64,000 nt of DNA from Vespa crabro (lineage: Eukaryota; Arthropoda; Insecta; Hymenoptera; Vespidae): the NCBI RefSeq assembly GCF_910589235.1, contig NC_060962.1, positions 2,868,232 to 2,932,231 of the forward strand. The letters run 5' to 3'. Numbering within the stretch: the stretch's first letter is position 1; every line of letters begins with the position of its first letter. The position numbers and the translations under genes were made by a program. Below the pieces are notes generated by a model that worked only from the letters and a program-made list of their open reading frames with translations, had not been told where the DNA came from and searched no databases. Below, piece by piece: positions 27,187 to 41,112 of this stretch.

Positions 27187-30100
27187 TACATACACACATT
27201 CTACACATCCTATCGGCGATTATTTTAAAGGCTTACCAAGAGGATTATGGACGTGTACCATCGCTATGTTAAATGAAAACGAATCGGCCGAAACGATAAA
27301 AATGGATATTCCGCTTGTTAAACGAGCGATCGTCCAAACCTTGAAAAGAGGAGGGCGGGTAACTTTATATCAAATATAATTGTTGAAAGAACAATGATCA
27401 AAATCATTGGTGCTCCGCTACAGCTCTTCGATACTATTGCCATTCCTGTTGTTATTATTACTCTGCCATAAGATTTTATATTGCGGAAAAATAAACGAAA
27501 GAACACATTTCATGAGAAGCAATCGAGCGTGAGACTACTATAAAGGGAGTAAGAAAACTAATTCAAAGTTGGCTGATAGAATATGTTAATAACGTTTTCA
27601 CTTATTTTCCTCGCGCGATCGTACCACGTCAATGTAATCGATTATCCGGTTAATCTCTCACGCCATCCGATTAAACGATCGATTGGACAACGTACGCCGG
27701 TGCTTACAATATTATTTAATTAACAAACCATTAACGCGAATACGAATTTACGATTTCCTATGGCACATACGTTCTAGCACGCTCTTTCATTCGCATTTTA
27801 GGAATCGTGACATAGCCTGAACAGACTGCTCTAATTTCATTCGACGATACAAATAATGAGATTTGTGCATTTTAATCTATGTTTGATATATCCTTTTTCA
27901 AATGCATCATTATCCTTGATGATACATGAGGTATAAAGTACAAAGCTTCTCTCTCTCTCTCTCTCTCTCGTTCTTTTTCTCTCTTTCTCTGTTTCTTTCG
28001 CTCTCCTAGGCGAAAATAACTTTAACCTTTCCATTAGCAAGTTTTCAAAGTTCACGTTATGATCTATACACACACATACACACACGGTCACGTGTATATC
28101 GGTTAAACTGCATATACGTGTGAACTGAAAATACGTGAGGATAAGGAAGAAGATAATGACAACACGGCTGCTCTCATGCAAAAGGTTAACTCTTTCAGGT
28201 CGACCGATCTATTAGGGTTCTTTAAATAAACCGTTTGAGTATAAATCTTCGAAAATTATTTGCGATGAAAAATAATCTAATTCACTATATATAAAACATA
28301 TATTGATTAGTTTTGTTTATTAAACTATCAAAGACGATAAACAAGTATACGTCCGGATGCCCAAAAGCACCTTTTGCTAAAGGCAATCGTAGATAATCTA
28401 GGTCGATACGTTCTGACGGTGTTAATTAATACGATTCTCGCTATCGAGAGGCGGAGGTCGATTGCAATTCGCACGGATGAATCAGAGAGAGGTTGGCCGG
28501 CTGTTGGCCGGCATGATGCGTTCTGATGCATTCGTGTTCGCAAGAGAGAGGAGAGAGGATACGTTCGAACTGGTAGATGGTAACATAGGACGTGTTACTC
28601 TGAGAGGGTTGCATCGGACCGTGCCAGTTGGATGCAGGCATATATCCCATTCGACGGGATTACGCAACACGGTGCTCTCTGATTGGTTCTAATCGTCGGC
28701 TCTGCAAATGGCTCTACATCGTTATGGTTTGCTCGAACGAGCCCATTGTTGTCCAGGTTTACAACATCGCGTTATGGGCATTATTTGGTAATTAGAGCGG
28801 ATGGTATAGCTGATAAGAAACGATTGATAAAAATTTCCCAAAGAAAAATGAAAAGGAAAAAAAAAGGTTGTTCGATTACGTTTCGTCGATCGGCTCTGAT
28901 CGGATTTGTTAATTTCTATTTCTTATTATTCCCAAGTCTATAAAAGTAAAGATTATATTTTTTGATTAATCGATATAGTCCACTGATATGTGATCAAATT
29001 TATGAGTTCGGTTTGGATAAAAACGTAATGACGAATTTTTTTCATTCCAACAAAATCACAGGACCGCGAAATGGTGTACTCAAATGCACCGAAATACGCA
29101 TCGGTGCAAATACCCTGCTTGCGCGAATTGCGGCTAATCTAACAGCGACACCGCCAATTGTAACGCAATATAAAATGGCGTTGATGGTGATGGTGGTGGC
29201 AGTGGTAGAAGTGGTCGTGGTAGTGGTGGTTACCAATGAATGTGTAGACCAATGCCCGGACGCGTGGTCAAACGCGCTGCAGCGATCATCGGATCAGCTT
29301 AATCAAATAAAGAGAACGTGGGCTCTGCACAATATCAAATGGATCCCGAACTTGCGGTACTACAAATCGAATACCAAGACGATTCACGATAGGTCCTGCA
29401 GAAAGCTTAGTCAGCGGAATAAAGTGATCATGATTTATGATTTTTTCAGATGAAAACTTTTGTCATTTAAAATATATAACAAATAAATAAAAAACCAATT
29501 CAGATAATCTGAAGATTATATATATATACTCCGAAAGTATTAAAAATAGATAAATAATATTCCAATTTATAAAATGCTTTTAATTAGAAAATTTAAGATC
29601 TATAGTAAACTAACTTGAAATCAAATACTTACCTATGTCCATTACGTGATGCTAAATGCAATGGAGTATGTGGGAAGATCAAAGACGAAGAAGAACTACG
29701 TAGAGATTCAATCAACTCTGGATGGGTTCGTACTAGTAGCTCCACTGTTTCCAATCTATAAGTGAATGACATGTCTAGCATCTTCGATATCCTTTATATC
29801 TAGTCTAATGATATTTACAAAATGATATTCTATAAATATGTTTACCAACGATATTAGACTTTGTTAAAGACCAAACAAATACTTATATAACATCTAGATT
29901 TATTAGTTTTATATTAATTCTTTTATAATAAAAATTATTATTTTATTTGTAATATTCTTTCTTACTAATTTGTATATTATTTTTTTGTTTTAAACCACGA
30001 ATTGTAAATCAACTCGAATAACGTTTTATATAAAATAAAATCAGCGTATCGACAGATGGACCTTTCTCTCTCCATCGAACTTTCTCTCATAGATTTAAAA

Positions 30101-33100
30101 ATTCGTACAATCCATTTACCTGCCATATTGTGCGGCGAGGTCGAGAGCAGATTCTCCGCGGCTGTTGCGGATACTCGGGTCGCATCCGTACTGCAACAGC
30201 TGCGCCACTATTTCCGTGTGTCCATATTGTGCAGCACAATGCAAGGCCGTCTCGTTGTCCTTTGTCTGTAATCGTATAAAACACAGTGCAATCTCTTCTG
30301 GCTGTAGTTCGATAGATAAGTTTGCAAGAATTTTCAACTTCGAAGAAACATCGAAGAGATATTTTCTCTTTACCGTTATTTTATTGCTTTACAAATTGAG
30401 ATAATACGAAAATGGCAGGTACCATCGAAAAATTCTCAAGAAGTATGATCTTTTCTCTTAAAAAGATTTTTTCGAATGATTTTATTTTTGAAATCGCTTA
30501 CCGCTAGATTGACTTTAGGTACCGAGGGCCCTTGGCTAAGAATTAACCGCACAATTTCAGCATCACCTGCCCAAGCTGCCAAATGAAGTGGCGAAGATCC
30601 TTTAGCATCTACGACGTTGGTAGAAGCCTCATATTGGAGCAATAACTTGACTACTTCACTGGATAGAAAAGAGCAACGATAAAATTAGCGTTAAGCCGTG
30701 TGAAAAATTTATAAATCGATAATCCGTTAAAATTATAATCAAAGTAGTATAAGAAAAATCACGTATCAATAATAAAATCTTTAATTGAATAAACTTTGAA
30801 CCATGGTTAAAAAGTTATATTAAGCATAGAATGCAAAATTTATTATTTCGAACAAATGATTTTAATGAATTTGAATTCATACCGATGACCATTGAGAGCT
30901 GCATGATGAAGGGCTGTATATCCACTGGCATCTTGCACGTTAGCACCCGGACCTCGTCGTAAACTGCAAATACGACATATTAGAAAATCTTTTTAAACAT
31001 TCTATATCTTCTTTGTTTTATATAATTTAACAGCAAACGAGGACCATGGATAATTTTTTATATAGATTGCATTCTACCACGTGAACGAAAAAACATACTG
31101 AAGCAAATAATCTGACAATTTAAACGTCGTTAAAATTTAACAATGATAACTGGGTCACCAATGATGTATCAGTATCGACCATCAAACGCAAATAGAGAAT
31201 AAGTACGTAAATAAAGAGAAGGGTAGGGAACTAGCATCCGCAATTAAGAATTCACATTGAGTCATTGTAAACGATACCCTGACTAATTGTTTTATACAAG
31301 CAGGAAGATGGTTTCGTGTTACATGATGTATTTGCATGACAAATTACTGACTAGTCTTCGTCATTTCTTGAGATATTTTCAAAACTCTATCGAAACCGAG
31401 CGTATGTATCATAAAATTAAATTATTCATTATTCGTCAAGTTTTACTAACAGAAGATAACAAATGAAATAGAAAATTTTTTCTGAAACTTGTCGCCTTTT
31501 TTCGTTTACTTGCATGCAAACAATTTAAGAACAATTTATGTAAATAAATCGTCGCAAATGGAGTAATGACTCGTTAGTGTTTGTTGATAAATCATCCGGA
31601 ACATGACAAGGTTCAGTTCTAGCTTCATTTCCGTTATCAGAAAATCACTTTGACTCTCGATCCCTTGATACTCTCTACAATCACTCGATTGCCGTCTCTT
31701 CTAAGTTTCATCGCAATTGCATTGACAAAGTATGACGTAAGCATTAGCTATCACGACACCGGCCACTATCGGCACGATACAGAAGGTTAGATGGTGTCCA
31801 CAATAGAGTCCGCAGACAGGAACAGGTTCGCTAATGAAGCTTCCTGCATCCGACACATGTTCTCATTACGCGCCTTTGTTGCCCACCTAGTTCCAAAATA
31901 AACGACTGCATTCTCGCAACCCCCACAAATAGTCCTATAAATGTGAGCAAGCTTCCTGTAGTTCTGTCTCTTTCGTTGTGTCTATCTATCTATCTCCTGG
32001 ATATAACGAAAAGCTGTAATACCTTGACTATCTCTCTTTTTTCCTCTCTTAACCTTTCGTAGACGATTCTACCTCAGGATCCTACCCTCTTTTTTACTTG
32101 ATACTGCATTAAAGATACATTAACTCGAAGAAAATGTCATTATATGATATGTCGACAAATATGTTCAAAATATGTTTCGAGAAAAAAAATAAGAATTTCG
32201 ATGGTTTACTTACAGGAACAATAAAAGTGTGATAAACAGGAAGAGAAATTCTTGAGAAAAATCCTGAACTTCCTACAGTCAATTTTCTTGATAAAAATAA
32301 ATCCCCAATATTGCTTCTCCTTCTACAATATCTTTGCTATGTAATAAACGTCACATGAAGGATGTCGCAAAGCATCATATTTGCTTGGCTCTTAGGTGAT
32401 CCTAATATTAAAGATGCTTGATAATATATTGTTGTATTCGAGTTTAGTCAAGATATTATCGACTAATAAAGATGAAGGAAGATCAATAAGATAATGTCTA
32501 CGTTATCTCTTAGATTTTATTACTATAGTTAATCTTTTATATTTGGATTATATTTCAAATAAATTCTTATAAATAAAAATTGTTCTTTTTTTCTTCTTTT
32601 GTTTCAAATGTCTAAAATCTTCGATTCAAGTATCAATGAATATGATACTGAAAAATACAATGTTTCTCATCTTTATTATCATATTTCAAAAATAAAGTAA
32701 CGTCAAAATTTTCAAATTGCTATAGGCGTAAGTTAAAAGGACGTTGCTCGGACGTACAAAGCTTCGCGGTCGGCCAAAACTTATGCCATCGAAGGAATCC
32801 CACGAACAATGAACAAAAATAGAATTGGCACAGCCGCCAAAACCATTACGCGAATCCGGCACAATCGTGACTTCAAAGTCAACGAACGGACCAAAGCGAA
32901 CGTGCACGTACGCGTGTTCCCGACGAAAACGATTTGTTAATTTATGCGAGGAAAATACTAACACGATCTTCACATTATTGCCTTTTCTGTTTGTTTATGA
33001 TACAAGGCTTACTAAGATACTGTACCATTTAAATGTTAAACTTGACTAAATTCGTCGGACGAAATCAATAGAACGCACCGATCGGTCACATATCAGTGAC

Positions 33101-33238
33101 TTTCTAAATATTTTTCTACAATATTTGTACTTATAATAATAACAAAATTTTTTTCTTGCATCATCACACGTAATCAAATATTTAAATTCTAGAGAAACGT
33201 CTTTCCTTTAGACCTGCAGATTTCAAAACAGAATAAAA

Positions 33239-33269
<31 letters not shown>

Positions 33270-33673
33270 AAAGAGAGCTTTATCTAAGGGCATGGTAGAT
33301 GAGATCAAAGCTTGCCGACGTCGTCTTCATTAAGCGTCGCCCATCATTAAACATTTCGCTTAACGGTCCTTTAAATCATCGACTTTTCCAAAGCGGCACG
33401 CGTGCCGATGCTTTAAACATCGTTCAAGGTCTCCCACCCTTGCAACATCTCGTTCCTTCTTTCGAAACCTCTGATCCATTATAAGCGAGATCAAAACGAG
33501 GAACGATAAAAAGGAGCGGCGAAAGGATAAAGTCGGACGTATAAAAGAATAAAAGAAAGAGAGAAGTGGAAAAGGGTGGGAGAGAGGTGGTTCTGGAGGT
33601 CGTTGAGAGTTGGCACGACGCGATGTGGCGACGAGTTCGAGAAGAGCTTCGTTCGCTTCGTAGAAAAGAAAAC

Positions 33674-33715
<42 letters not shown>

Positions 33716-34062
33716 ACCGGAAAAAGAGAATACACATGCTGCATCTCCTTTCCCAGCCCATTTACTACCCTTCGTCGTTTCTCTCTTTCTCTCTCTTTTT
33801 CTCACATTCGCGTCTTGTGGAGCTAGTATATACTACGTCGTCTTTGCATCGAGTGAAGGCACGTATTTGTTTTCCGCGCCCTAACAACTGCTGGCGTGAC
33901 ATCGAAGGTGGGCGAACGGACTTTTAAAGCCAACCATGAGGGGATAGCCACCCTTTCCCAACTCGTCGCATCCGTGCGTACGACGCTTTTACATACGTGC
34001 AGTCAAGAATCTCTCCCCCTCTCCCTCTCCCTTCTTCCTGTCTCCTCTCTCTCTCTCTCTCT

Positions 34063-34123
<61 letters not shown>

Positions 34124-36025
34124 TTTCCCTATCGTTCTTGCTATTTCGACCAGGCCATTCATCGAGTTCATCCGCTCGCGAGTTCCTTAATTAAACTCCG
34201 AAGATTGCGCGCAAAAAGGACATCACCCAATAGCCCTACGTTCCCTCCACATTGCCTGGCCTAACGAATGAAACGACATAAGGGTGGCTAGGAAGAAGAA
34301 GGGAAAGAAGGGAATTGAGGGAGCTTGATGTGGGCATACTTTCACCGAGAAGCAGATCGAGAAGAGAATGAAAAGAGAGAGAATGATATCTACTTGTTAG
34401 ACCACGTGCAATGACAATTTCTTGTCGGACTTAATCAAGGAACTAGACGATTGTCGAGTATGGACCCGCTTGTTAACAGTAGATCGAGGAAACTCGTCGT
34501 TGTTCTTCTTTCTAACATGCATAGTTCTAAGTACACAGATCTTGTTCTGACAATGAAGATTTTGAAATCATTCCAATTGATATTTATTTATTAAAAGTCT
34601 CTAATCGATTAATAATACAGTTTTATACTGATCTTTGCAAACTTTGTAAAAATTCATATCGATTGTATAAAACATGTTTAATTTATTATATATTAAACAA
34701 ACATACGAAAAATTAATGTCCAGTATATTGTTAAATATGAAAATGTTAAACAAAAAAATTCAAAAAAAAGAAAATAATATATAATATCGATATGTTTCTC
34801 TGAAAATTTCTATACAACTATTGTATGTAAGATAGAGATTACACTTAATTTAAAAGTCTTTCTATGTAATTTTGTATGATCATTATAATATTATATGACC
34901 GAGATGCGTATATAAACATATTCGATATTAATTGTATGATGATAGTATCATGAAAATATCATAAAATTGTAATGCTCTTTTAATCTCACGTAATTATTTT
35001 TGACATTTATCGATCGTTTGTTAGTAACAAACAACCGGTAAAAATATCAAGCTCTAAATGAATTCAAAAAGGGATTCAATTCGGAATCCAAAGTTCGTGA
35101 TACCTCTTTTTTTTCGAGCCCTAGTCCAGTGAGAACAGTGTGATCTAAAACTAACAGTCGATAGAGGGGAATGAACTCATTGGAATACGCATGAGTTGTA
35201 CTGGATGTCGGTGGTGAAATACTTGTCCTACTGTTTCCTCTTAATGCTTTGCGAGAAACTTTGCTATTTGTTTTAATAGAACAACGTGTACGTGAACACG
35301 AATTCCATATCATCTTCAAAAATTTCATTGTTTATATTATATTACTAACGGATAATACAAATTCTATCAAATTCTGAACAATGAGATTGTAAACGGTGAA
35401 CAAACGAGTTATTGATTCAACTGAACAAACGTGTAAGGCTTTAAAATAAAGAAAACATTTACCAAGAAATATTTATAATACAAACAATTCTCTAACAAAT
35501 AAAATCGCAAATGTAAATAGTTTTATTCTTGAGTATCGATTCGTTGATCCGATATTTCGAAAAAAAAATTAACAATCGTAAGAAGTTCAAAGTAAGTAAG
35601 TATACGTCGAACGCTGCAACCCCGTTCACAATCGTGAAAGGCACCACCACGTGAAAGTTGAATCGAACGGGTAAAGCACGAGCCTTGTGTTCCGTAAAAA
35701 GTGCAATCTATCGTTGAAAAGGGAAAAACAATATGCCAACACTTAACGCGAAAATAAGCACGAGAGTCTTAAGTCATTGAATTACGTGGTTTTTCCCCAG
35801 GCGTTTGCCAGATAGAGGCGTCATAAAATGCAGAGGGATAACAGAATTCCTATAAAGCCCTTTCCGGTAGCAGTGAGTGCTTAGTGCGAACGCACCCTTA
35901 GGCTCGTAGCTAAAACGAAGAGGAAAACTAAACTGACTAGAGAGAGGACGAAAGAGTAAAAGAAGACGGGATGAGAAGAAGAAGGAGAGCAAAAGAGAGC
36001 AAAAGAGAGCAAAAGAGAAAGAGAA

Positions 36026-36069
<44 letters not shown>

Positions 36070-37420
36070 GTGTGTGCCTATACGTGTGAGGGGTTGCTGA
36101 GGCATCAATCGATAGTTTCCTCCGGCGAAGAGGAGAGAAATTATATGTGCTGACATAGCTGAATATCCTTCTCGAGGAACACTTCAAAAAGATTTTGAAA
36201 AATCAAGTATCTCTTTCTATTTTGTTCTTTCTTTATCTGCAATAGCATTTGCATGCACAGATTGCAAAGATTTCTAATGATATTTATAATCACTGAACTG
36301 CGAAAAAATATCTTTTATTTTCTCTTTGTATAATCTCAAATGAAAATGTACTTATGTATTAAATATATATTCATAGTTCTTTCAAAGTTACGAATGTTTT
36401 TGGCTAAATATAATTTTTTTTATTCAATATATAAAATAATTTTTATTCAATTATAAAATAAATTTCATTTATTTCAATTATTTTTTACGCAAATCGTTTG
36501 ACTTTCTATTAAAAAAAAAATACTTTTCTATCAAAGTAAAATCTTTTTATAAACTCGTTGTCCTTCAGATATATCCTGTACAATAAAGGAGGATAAATTC
36601 GATGGTTATTATGATTGCGATAAGAGTAAGGTAATTGATAACATTCCTAATGTCACATGTACTCGATAACACTATTTATCATTTTGAATTCTCATAAGCG
36701 TCCGAGTAAATTATTAGGGAGGAAAGCTAAACTACGTGTGGCAAAAGCGAACATTTTCTTCACGGAAGGATGATCCCGGTGTCGACTAATTGTACCCTCG
36801 ACGATCGTCGTTTAACGCATCGATTCCTTCTTCCAAACGAGTAGATGCAAAACAAAACATTAAGTGAATGTAAGATGGAAAGAAGGGAGAAAATTGCCAC
36901 GTTACTACTTTTTAGGATCCGTCCACTGAATTCCCTTTTCTCTTCTGTCGCTTTAATGTTATTCGCAAAAAAAAAAAAGAAAAAAAAAAAGAAAAAAAAA
37001 GAAAAAAACATGATCGATCCCGTGAAGAGACAAACTGGAAGAAGAAGTAGATATAATTTCTAACACAAATCTTTATGATTCATAAATAAAACTATGATGT
37101 ATGCAATGATCATTAGCATCATACTCTAAATAAAATTTACAGTATGCGACTTCGTTTTACAATGAATGATAAGTTAAACGTTCTTCTTGGAAAAAAAAAG
37201 AAAAATAAAACCGATTTGTAAGATTATTTAAAATATAGTAAAAGGTATGAACTGACACAAATTCAAATACCTCGACTTTTAAAGCGTTCAATTTTCTAAT
37301 GAAATATTAATGTCTTCATTCGTGAAGACCTGAAAAATGTCGAGCCTTCGCGAAAAGCACACTTTAATAATACTGCTGATTCTGCGACTAGAATTTTGCC
37401 GACTAAGCGACGCGGCAATG

Positions 37421-37472
<52 letters not shown>

Positions 37473-40010
37473 ATACATAGTTGGAATGCAACAGCATCGT
37501 CGATAACCTCAACCTCAATGTTAGTGAATGGTAACAGTAATAGTTTCCTTTTCACACTTTTGAAAAAACATCGACGATCTTAATCTTCCTGCTCATATAT
37601 ATGGAAAAAGTCGTGATTTCTAAATGAAAATAGAAAATGATTGAGAGTCTGTCTATGAATATACGATTACACATAGGTAAGTAAATATTTATGTTGTATT
37701 ATAAATACATACGAACCACGAAATTGCGTTAAATGTTCTAAATGCTAGGTTAAAAAATAAAGAAGAAAAAAAAAAATCTCGAGCAACTTAAAGTAACCAT
37801 ACAAAATCGATTATGCAATTAATTAATAAATTGAGCTTATTTTTAATCGTTTGACCGTTCGATCGATGTATAAAAGTTATTTAGGTTGATGCACAAGGGA
37901 ATACATAGTGACACATATCCAAGCAACGACAAAGTATACTCTTTTAGTTATTAATATCACTTTTAAAGCGGTCACTCACACTGATACATCTATCCTACTA
38001 CAACTATAAAAAAAAACACAGAACCGATATTCGTTTATGAACGACGCTGCAATTACGTCCCCTATGTGAAACATTAACTAAATATTTAAAGACCCTCATC
38101 GATGTCGAGAAGTTCTTTAAATACATCGATGTAACTTCGAAACAACCCTTGTAAACAGCCGATTCTTTACGAAACACAAAATCAACGCCGGGCATACGTG
38201 ACGAGAGTCAAACAAACGATAAATGCATTGGCCGAGAGAGTGAGAGAGAGAGAGGGAGAAAGAGAAAAAGAAAGGATGGGAGGGCACTCGTACGCGAAAA
38301 GTGGCGCATCCACATTGCGATTAGCATCGCAAAATATTTCTCGTTTCCCTTCCGGGTGCAAGTCGCAAGGGGTCGACGGTTTCGCACGGGGTGCGGCATT
38401 TTATATTACTTTCCTCTGATCTCGAGGCGGAAGAGGAGAAAGAGGAGGGTAAAAGTGCAAAGTACGATATGGAGCAACGACAACATGGCCTGGAGTAGGA
38501 GCAACGCTTGATACTGAAAATGGAGCGAGACAGAAAGAGAGAATAAGGGTGCAGGGATGGTAGCTTTGCCAGAAATTTGCCGCAGGCACACTTTGTAGTT
38601 ATGGACAAGTTCCACCACCCGACGATGATGAGCACGAGAGGCAATTTGTTAGAGAGGAGGAACGCGTTTGTCATGAGACATTTCGAATCAGACATTGAAT
38701 CTTCTTCTTCTTCTTCTTTTACTCTTCATCTTCTATCCTCTCTCGAATACGTCACGATCGAGTACAGAGAAAAATAGACGCATACGAGAAGATTGAATAC
38801 ATTCAAAAAAAGTTTAATTAAATGCATTAAACAAACAAAAATAAATAACGATTTAAGTAAATAATTATTTCTTTATTCTGTCTTCAATAAAAATCTTCAA
38901 ATAAAAGATTTCAAGAAAACGATTTTAATTTAATAATCGAAGAAATTATAAATTCTGCTCGAGAACGTAAATATAAATAAAAACTAAAACATAAATGTAA
39001 TAAAAGCGATGATCTTTCGGGTCTCGCTAAATCATTTACGATCGCATTTTCAGCATATTATGTTCGATCAATGGACAAAAAGAATGGAATTGCAGTTCCA
39101 ACGTCATTGTCCATACTACGACCGATCGAATATTCGTTTACGTGAAACGATGTAAAACAAGCTAATATTTCTCGAAGGCAAACAATCGCAAATGAAAGCA
39201 TTACTTCGATAATATCGTGCATCAAAAAAAATAAAAAGAAAAGTGAAAAAATAAAAGAAAAAATAAAAAAAAAGAAGCAAAAAACAATGTCAAAATTGAT
39301 ACGGCGAAATTAATAAGGAATAAATATTTCTTATTTCAGTATTTCTTATTCTATATTTCGTTACTATCTCATGCGTTCTCGGATTAAGAGAAACGAGCAC
39401 TTATCGTCGACCTTAAAACGCGCCGGTCCACGTGCATGCACATAGAAAGCTCACTCAAGAGAGTAAGAGAGAGAAAGAGAGATGATGAATTCTCGGCGGC
39501 GCGATGAGTAGCCGTAGCGTGACTTAATTAATGCGAAACGTGGGGTTAGCACCATCGACAAAGTCGTCTTTGTCGTTGAGGGTAATAGCAAGAGAGAGAA
39601 ATAGAGATGGTGGGAGGTAGCTCCCGGGACTGGGTCAATAAAGACGGTGTTTCGACTAATTGCGCGAGCGCTACTTGCTCGATGGAGAAACAAAACGATC
39701 GACGATCCGAGGCCAAGTAATTAGACGAAATGAAGAGCACCACGATCAAATTTATTCGAGTTCGTTCAATACTCGATCGAGTGAATGTGATGATTTATAC
39801 TCTCGTAACTATATCCGAATCTAATCAATATTTATTCGTGTAAATAAACACTCGCGGACATTAAAAATTATTGTTTTTTCACGGTGAACATGAATTCATG
39901 ATTCTTCGTATCTGTCTATAATAAAATATCCGTTAAATATTTTGATCAGAAAATTTTTTAACTAAACAATTTCCGATCGCTTTTGTATTTTTTTTTTTTA
40001 AATATACATT

Positions 40011-40060
<50 letters not shown>

Positions 40061-41070
40061 AATATATAAAATATACGAGAAATGATATATGGATCACGAC
40101 ATTTTCATTTCTTTTTCACAAAATTAATGAAACTATTTAATAAAAAAATGAATTACTCATTTCCGGACGGATCCAATTGGAATAAAAAAGAGAGGAGAAA
40201 AAACGGATATAACATAATTTAATTCGTTACGCGTCAAACCGGTGTAATAAGTCATTATAACATAAAAGTTTTTAATGAGACGCACGCTTTTTAAACAACC
40301 CGCGAATAGCTCATTTGCCGACGGGTGATTCGGTACCGTTTGAAAGACCGATTATTCTACACGATCATCTCTTTCGTGGAACGTGATTTATCGCACAAAA
40401 GGTTATAATCGGTAACATTGTTCCAAATTGAAAACTTACCAGAGCAAATATCGCAAAAATTGCTCTTTATAATAACGCGCGATCTATTTCGAGCCAATTA
40501 TTCGTTAAAATTCATTCTGATTTTTATTAACGAATATTAAAATGCCGATATCGAGATCATTTTATTCCACTTAATTGTTTATCATTGGCTTACGCAAAAA
40601 AAAGAATTTTATATTTTTTGTTCTTTTGTTTATAGCAAAGATATCTCTATCTTTTTCTTCTTTTCTCATCCCTTTCTTCTCGATCGAATCAGATATTCTT
40701 ATCGTTTTCTCGATGACCCATTCTAAGCTACAACAAAAAGCTCTTTCGTTGATCATGGATGTACAAAAAAAAAAAAAAAAAAAAACAAAGAAAGAAAAAA
40801 AAACAATATCCTTAAGAAACATACAAAACTCTGAAATCCACTTTAATGTGATGTAATCGAACGAATAACGATAGAAAACGCTATTACGATGATAGTAATA
40901 GAATTGGAAACATGTCGTTTCACAGCGAGCGAGGACAAAAAATTTAACGTCATTTACGTAATACGAATAAACCGTATTACGCTCCTTTATATAAATCGAA
41001 ATGTTCGGTGGCGTGCATTTCATCTTTTTCCTGTTTTTATTTTTTCTTCCTTTTTTCTTCCTTTTTTCTT

Positions 41071-41112
<42 letters not shown>

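Larger units (their letters stand above)
25753..29632 (-). other. Anks1: ANKS1 intron 5 (3.9 kb)
   Basis: No exon recognised. It has long TC arrays (26533-26579, 26677-26783), a CATA/TATA tract (27085-27190) and a short TC run (27945-27970). Two unique patches of higher complexity, 28,440-28,800 and 29,050-29,350, look different from the surrounding AT-rich intron and could be conserved regulatory DNA (inference). Confidence 0.55.
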
